Positions 62,103 to 64,000 of a DNA stretch of 64,000 nucleotides are shown here, in pieces; position 1 is the first letter of the stretch; each line of letters opens with the position of its first letter. This stretch comes from Paulinella micropora (Eukaryota > Cercozoa > Imbricatea > Euglyphida > Paulinellidae). The translations under genes were made by a program, and so were the position numbers. Below the pieces are notes generated by a model, which did not search any database, was not told where the DNA came from, and worked only from the letters and a program-made list of their open reading frames with translations. Location: positions 62,001 to 126,000 of the forward strand of contig WBZZ01002818.1 of the NCBI GenBank assembly GCA_019918135.1, given 5' to 3'.

Positions 62103-63647
62103 ATGTCCAGCCAGATCACTTTCCCCGCCGTCGGACTGCCACCAGCGGTGGCACCGGTGACCCATAAAACGGGCGACGCCCAGGTGGCACTACAGAACCT
62201 GTCAATCCTTGCATCTTACACAGAGGAAAAACTGGTTGCAAAAGGTGTTCTTAGGACGGCGGACGGGTTTTTCTGGATCCGAAGAGCTATCCAAGCGTTT
62301 TTAAATTGCGACGAGGCAAAGGCACGCGATGCATGGAAGTACATACGCAAAAAGAACGAAAATGCAGGCCCCGGGGAAAAATTCCTTGTCCACCGGGAGG
62401 CTATTTTTCCGGTGTCAGGTGGCGGTACGGGCCGGCCGGTCCCGGTGGCCACCCACCCTGATATCTTGAAGATTTTGTCGCAACTGCGCAAGAGCAAAGC
62501 TTTACGAGAAGAGATGGCGCAGGTTTATTCAAGAACACTTAATGGAGACAGCGATTGTGAAGCAATCTTCGCGGTCAAGCGCAAGCAAGTTTCTTCGGCC
62601 ACGCGAAAGGCCGCACTGAGTTTATTCAAACGCTCCAAGCACGCGGACAGCGACGATGAGGAAGAGGAAAACGCGCCGGTCGTCGAGGTGTCAAAGCTCG
62701 ATATAGCCTTGCGACACAATGAATTCATGCAATTACAACTTAACTACAAGGAGCTTCAACACCAACTTGCTTTGAAAGAGGCAGAGCACGAAAAACAACT
62801 AATCATAAAGGAACAACTAGTAGAACTGCAGAAAAAGGAATTGGAAATCACCAGGAAGGAGCAAGCGAAGGATTTGGAAATTGCCAAGAGAGACCAGATC
62901 ATTGCTGTGCGATTGGCCGAGGACGCGGCGTTGCAGAAACGGCGAGCCTTTCTTGGACTTGAAGCCAAGGAGGTTGTTCCGGCAAGTGCCACGGTTAAGA
63001 ACAAAATCACACTCATGCGGACCCTGGGGCGTGCATTCCCGGAGGACATGGCGAGGTTCCTCTCAGCTTTTTCTACTGCTAAATTTAAGAATGCTTATGA
63101 AAAACACGTTCGTAAAATACTCGGCGGCGATATAAACCTGCGCCTTACCGCGGTGGGCCGAGCCGAGGCAAACGAGGTTGCGGACCGCGCGGCTCTGACA
63201 GAACTGCAGCGCGCAGCCCGTGCCATACTCAAGCTCACCGACAAGCAGGTACAGAAGCATTTTTCCACTCGCACTTGGCCCCGTATACTGGCGGGTGTTA
63301 CGGGCGTGATCTGTTCTCGCTTACCACGCAAAGTCAAAGCGTCAACAGAAATTTGTCTGGCACACTTGTGCATCTACCTGCACGCGTTCGTGGAGTACGC
63401 CCAGGCGTCTTGTGAAGTTTATAATTTTGAACAGATCAAACACTACCAAGAGACAACACGCATGTTGTTTTCGGAAATTGTCGATGGAGAGCAGCTCTTT
63501 TTGTATACGCTGGACGAGCCTGACGGCGTTGTAAAAAGCCCTGGCGAAATTGAGGCGCGACAGCGCTGTGCGCGGCTGGGGGACTGCGTGGAGACGCGCG
63601 CATTCTGGGAAGAGTGTGGTTTGCCTTGCGAATATCTGTACGCCTAG
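62103..63647 (+). CDS. BRO-N-like DNA-binding protein with coiled coil
   Basis: 514 aa. Residues about 46-165 resemble the BRO-N-type domain seen in protist and giant-virus proteins: VLRTADGFFWIRRAIQAFLN, KARDAWKYIRKKN, then IFPVSGGGTGRPVPVATHPD and LREEMAQVYSRTLNGD. An acidic loop (DSDDEEEEN) follows, then a long charged coiled coil (about 200-290; QLALKEAEHEKQLIIKEQLV) and a helical C-terminal domain (RTLGRAFPEDMARFLSAFST; RKVKASTEICLAHLCIYLHA). BRO/KilA-N proteins bind DNA and are multicopy in large DNA viruses. Single intact frame with a clean ATG and an A/T-rich leader. The family call is by motif pattern only. Confidence 0.65.
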   Translation: MSSQITFPAVGLPPAVAPVTHKTGDAQVALQNLSILASYTEEKLVAKGVLRTADGFFWIRRAIQAFLNCDEAKARDAWKYIRKKNENAGPGEKFLVHREAIFPVSGGGTGRPVPVATHPDILKILSQLRKSKALREEMAQVYSRTLNGDSDCEAIFAVKRKQVSSATRKAALSLFKRSKHADSDDEEEENAPVVEVSKLDIALRHNEFMQLQLNYKELQHQLALKEAEHEKQLIIKEQLVELQKKELEITRKEQAKDLEIAKRDQIIAVRLAEDAALQKRRAFLGLEAKEVVPASATVKNKITLMRTLGRAFPEDMARFLSAFSTAKFKNAYEKHVRKILGGDINLRLTAVGRAEANEVADRAALTELQRAARAILKLTDKQVQKHFSTRTWPRILAGVTGVICSRLPRKVKASTEICLAHLCIYLHAFVEYAQASCEVYNFEQIKHYQETTRMLFSEIVDGEQLFLYTLDEPDGVVKSPGEIEARQRCARLGDCVETRAFWEECGLPCEYLYA

Positions 63648-63850
63648 TTCTGCTCTGGCTTGAATTGTTGGTTCCTTATAATTAGTTGCAAATTTTTCTG
63701 AATTAATTTTTTCCGAGCTCTCGGGAAAGAGGGTAGAGGGAAGAAAAAATCAAAAAATTTACTTGCTTGGTTCCTTGTATTTAAAAGAGGAAGGAGGACG
63801 CTTCCCCCTCCCCTTCCCCTTCCCCCCCCCCCCCCCCGACCCTCCCTCTT

Positions 63851-63929
63851 TTAATACTCAGTGCCAAGTGTAATACTTTGTCGAGTTTTTAATAATAAAA
63901 AATCTTTTTTCGCACTTTCTTGGCGCGCC
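63851..63929 (+). repeat. AT-rich intergenic module
   Basis: ACTCAGTGCCAAGTGTAATA, CGAGTTTTTAATAATAAAAA, CGCACTTTCTTGGCGCGCC, about 200 bp downstream of the BRO-like gene. Confidence 0.6.
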
Positions 63930-63974
63930 ACCCCCCCCCCCCTCTCCTTTAAATTTGTCTTCTACCCCCTCCCC

Positions 63975-63990
63975 TGAGCCCAGGGGCTCA
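63975..63990. repeat. hairpin TGAGCCC-AGG-GGCTCA
   Basis: Last copy of the dispersed hairpin, followed by AGGAGCAGAG at the window edge. Confidence 0.65.
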
Positions 63991-64000
63991 AGGAGCAGAG

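Overview
The window reads as protist-type eukaryotic DNA that carries a block of large-DNA-virus-like genes. The eukaryotic side is shown by a membrane-protein gene with spliceosomal-type introns (about 37.6-39.6 kb), an intron-bearing tnp2/CACTA-type DNA transposase (53.5-56.8 kb), a fossil Ty1/copia element and heavy microsatellite content. The virus-like side is shown by densely packed, mostly intronless genes with short spacers: an archaeo-eukaryotic (PrimPol/UL52-like) primase, an RPB10-type RNA polymerase subunit, a C2H2 array joined to a nuclease-like domain, a BRO-N-like protein, an HNH protein, F-box/LRR and Sel1-like proteins, and a large signal-peptide/transmembrane protein. I could not assign a species or virus family. 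An integrated (endogenous) large DNA virus in a protist chromosome is the simplest reading, and this is inference.

Layout. 0-15.3 kb: a few small genes separated by a repeat field made of E2F-like palindromes, 18-bp minisatellites, G/C homopolymers, hairpins and a recurring 43-codon exon-like unit. 15.4-37.2 kb: the GC-rich virus-like core. A primase, RPB10 and unknown-gene cassette occurs twice in direct orientation (about 17.7-20.7 and 29.9-33.0 kb), and an LRR gene occurs twice in inverted orientation (16.6-17.5 and 36.1-37.2 kb). Between them lie a CxxC-repeat gene and a very large surface-type protein gene, both broken. Two copies of a GC-rich bidirectional promoter have opposite orientation relative to their genes. 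37.6-39.6 kb: the host-like membrane gene. 39.6-52.4 kb: microsatellites and a fossil copia element split by a 6.4-kb foldback element with terminal inverted repeats. 52.4-57.2 kb: a (TATGGGG)n satellite and the CACTA-type transposon. 57.5-64 kb: a return to the repeat field, then the HNH and BRO-like genes.

How the parts relate. The primase, RPB10 and the C2H2/nuclease protein form an informational cluster read leftward, suggesting replication and transcription functions. In the right-hand copy all three lie in the order C2H2-nuclease-primase, RPB10, unknown gene, with RPB10 and the unknown gene overlapping. The two cassette copies are nearly identical at protein level, which points to recent duplication and rearrangement. 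Several genes cross reading frames. In a sequence this rich in long G/C homopolymers, assembly error cannot be told from decay by eye, so broken calls are tentative.
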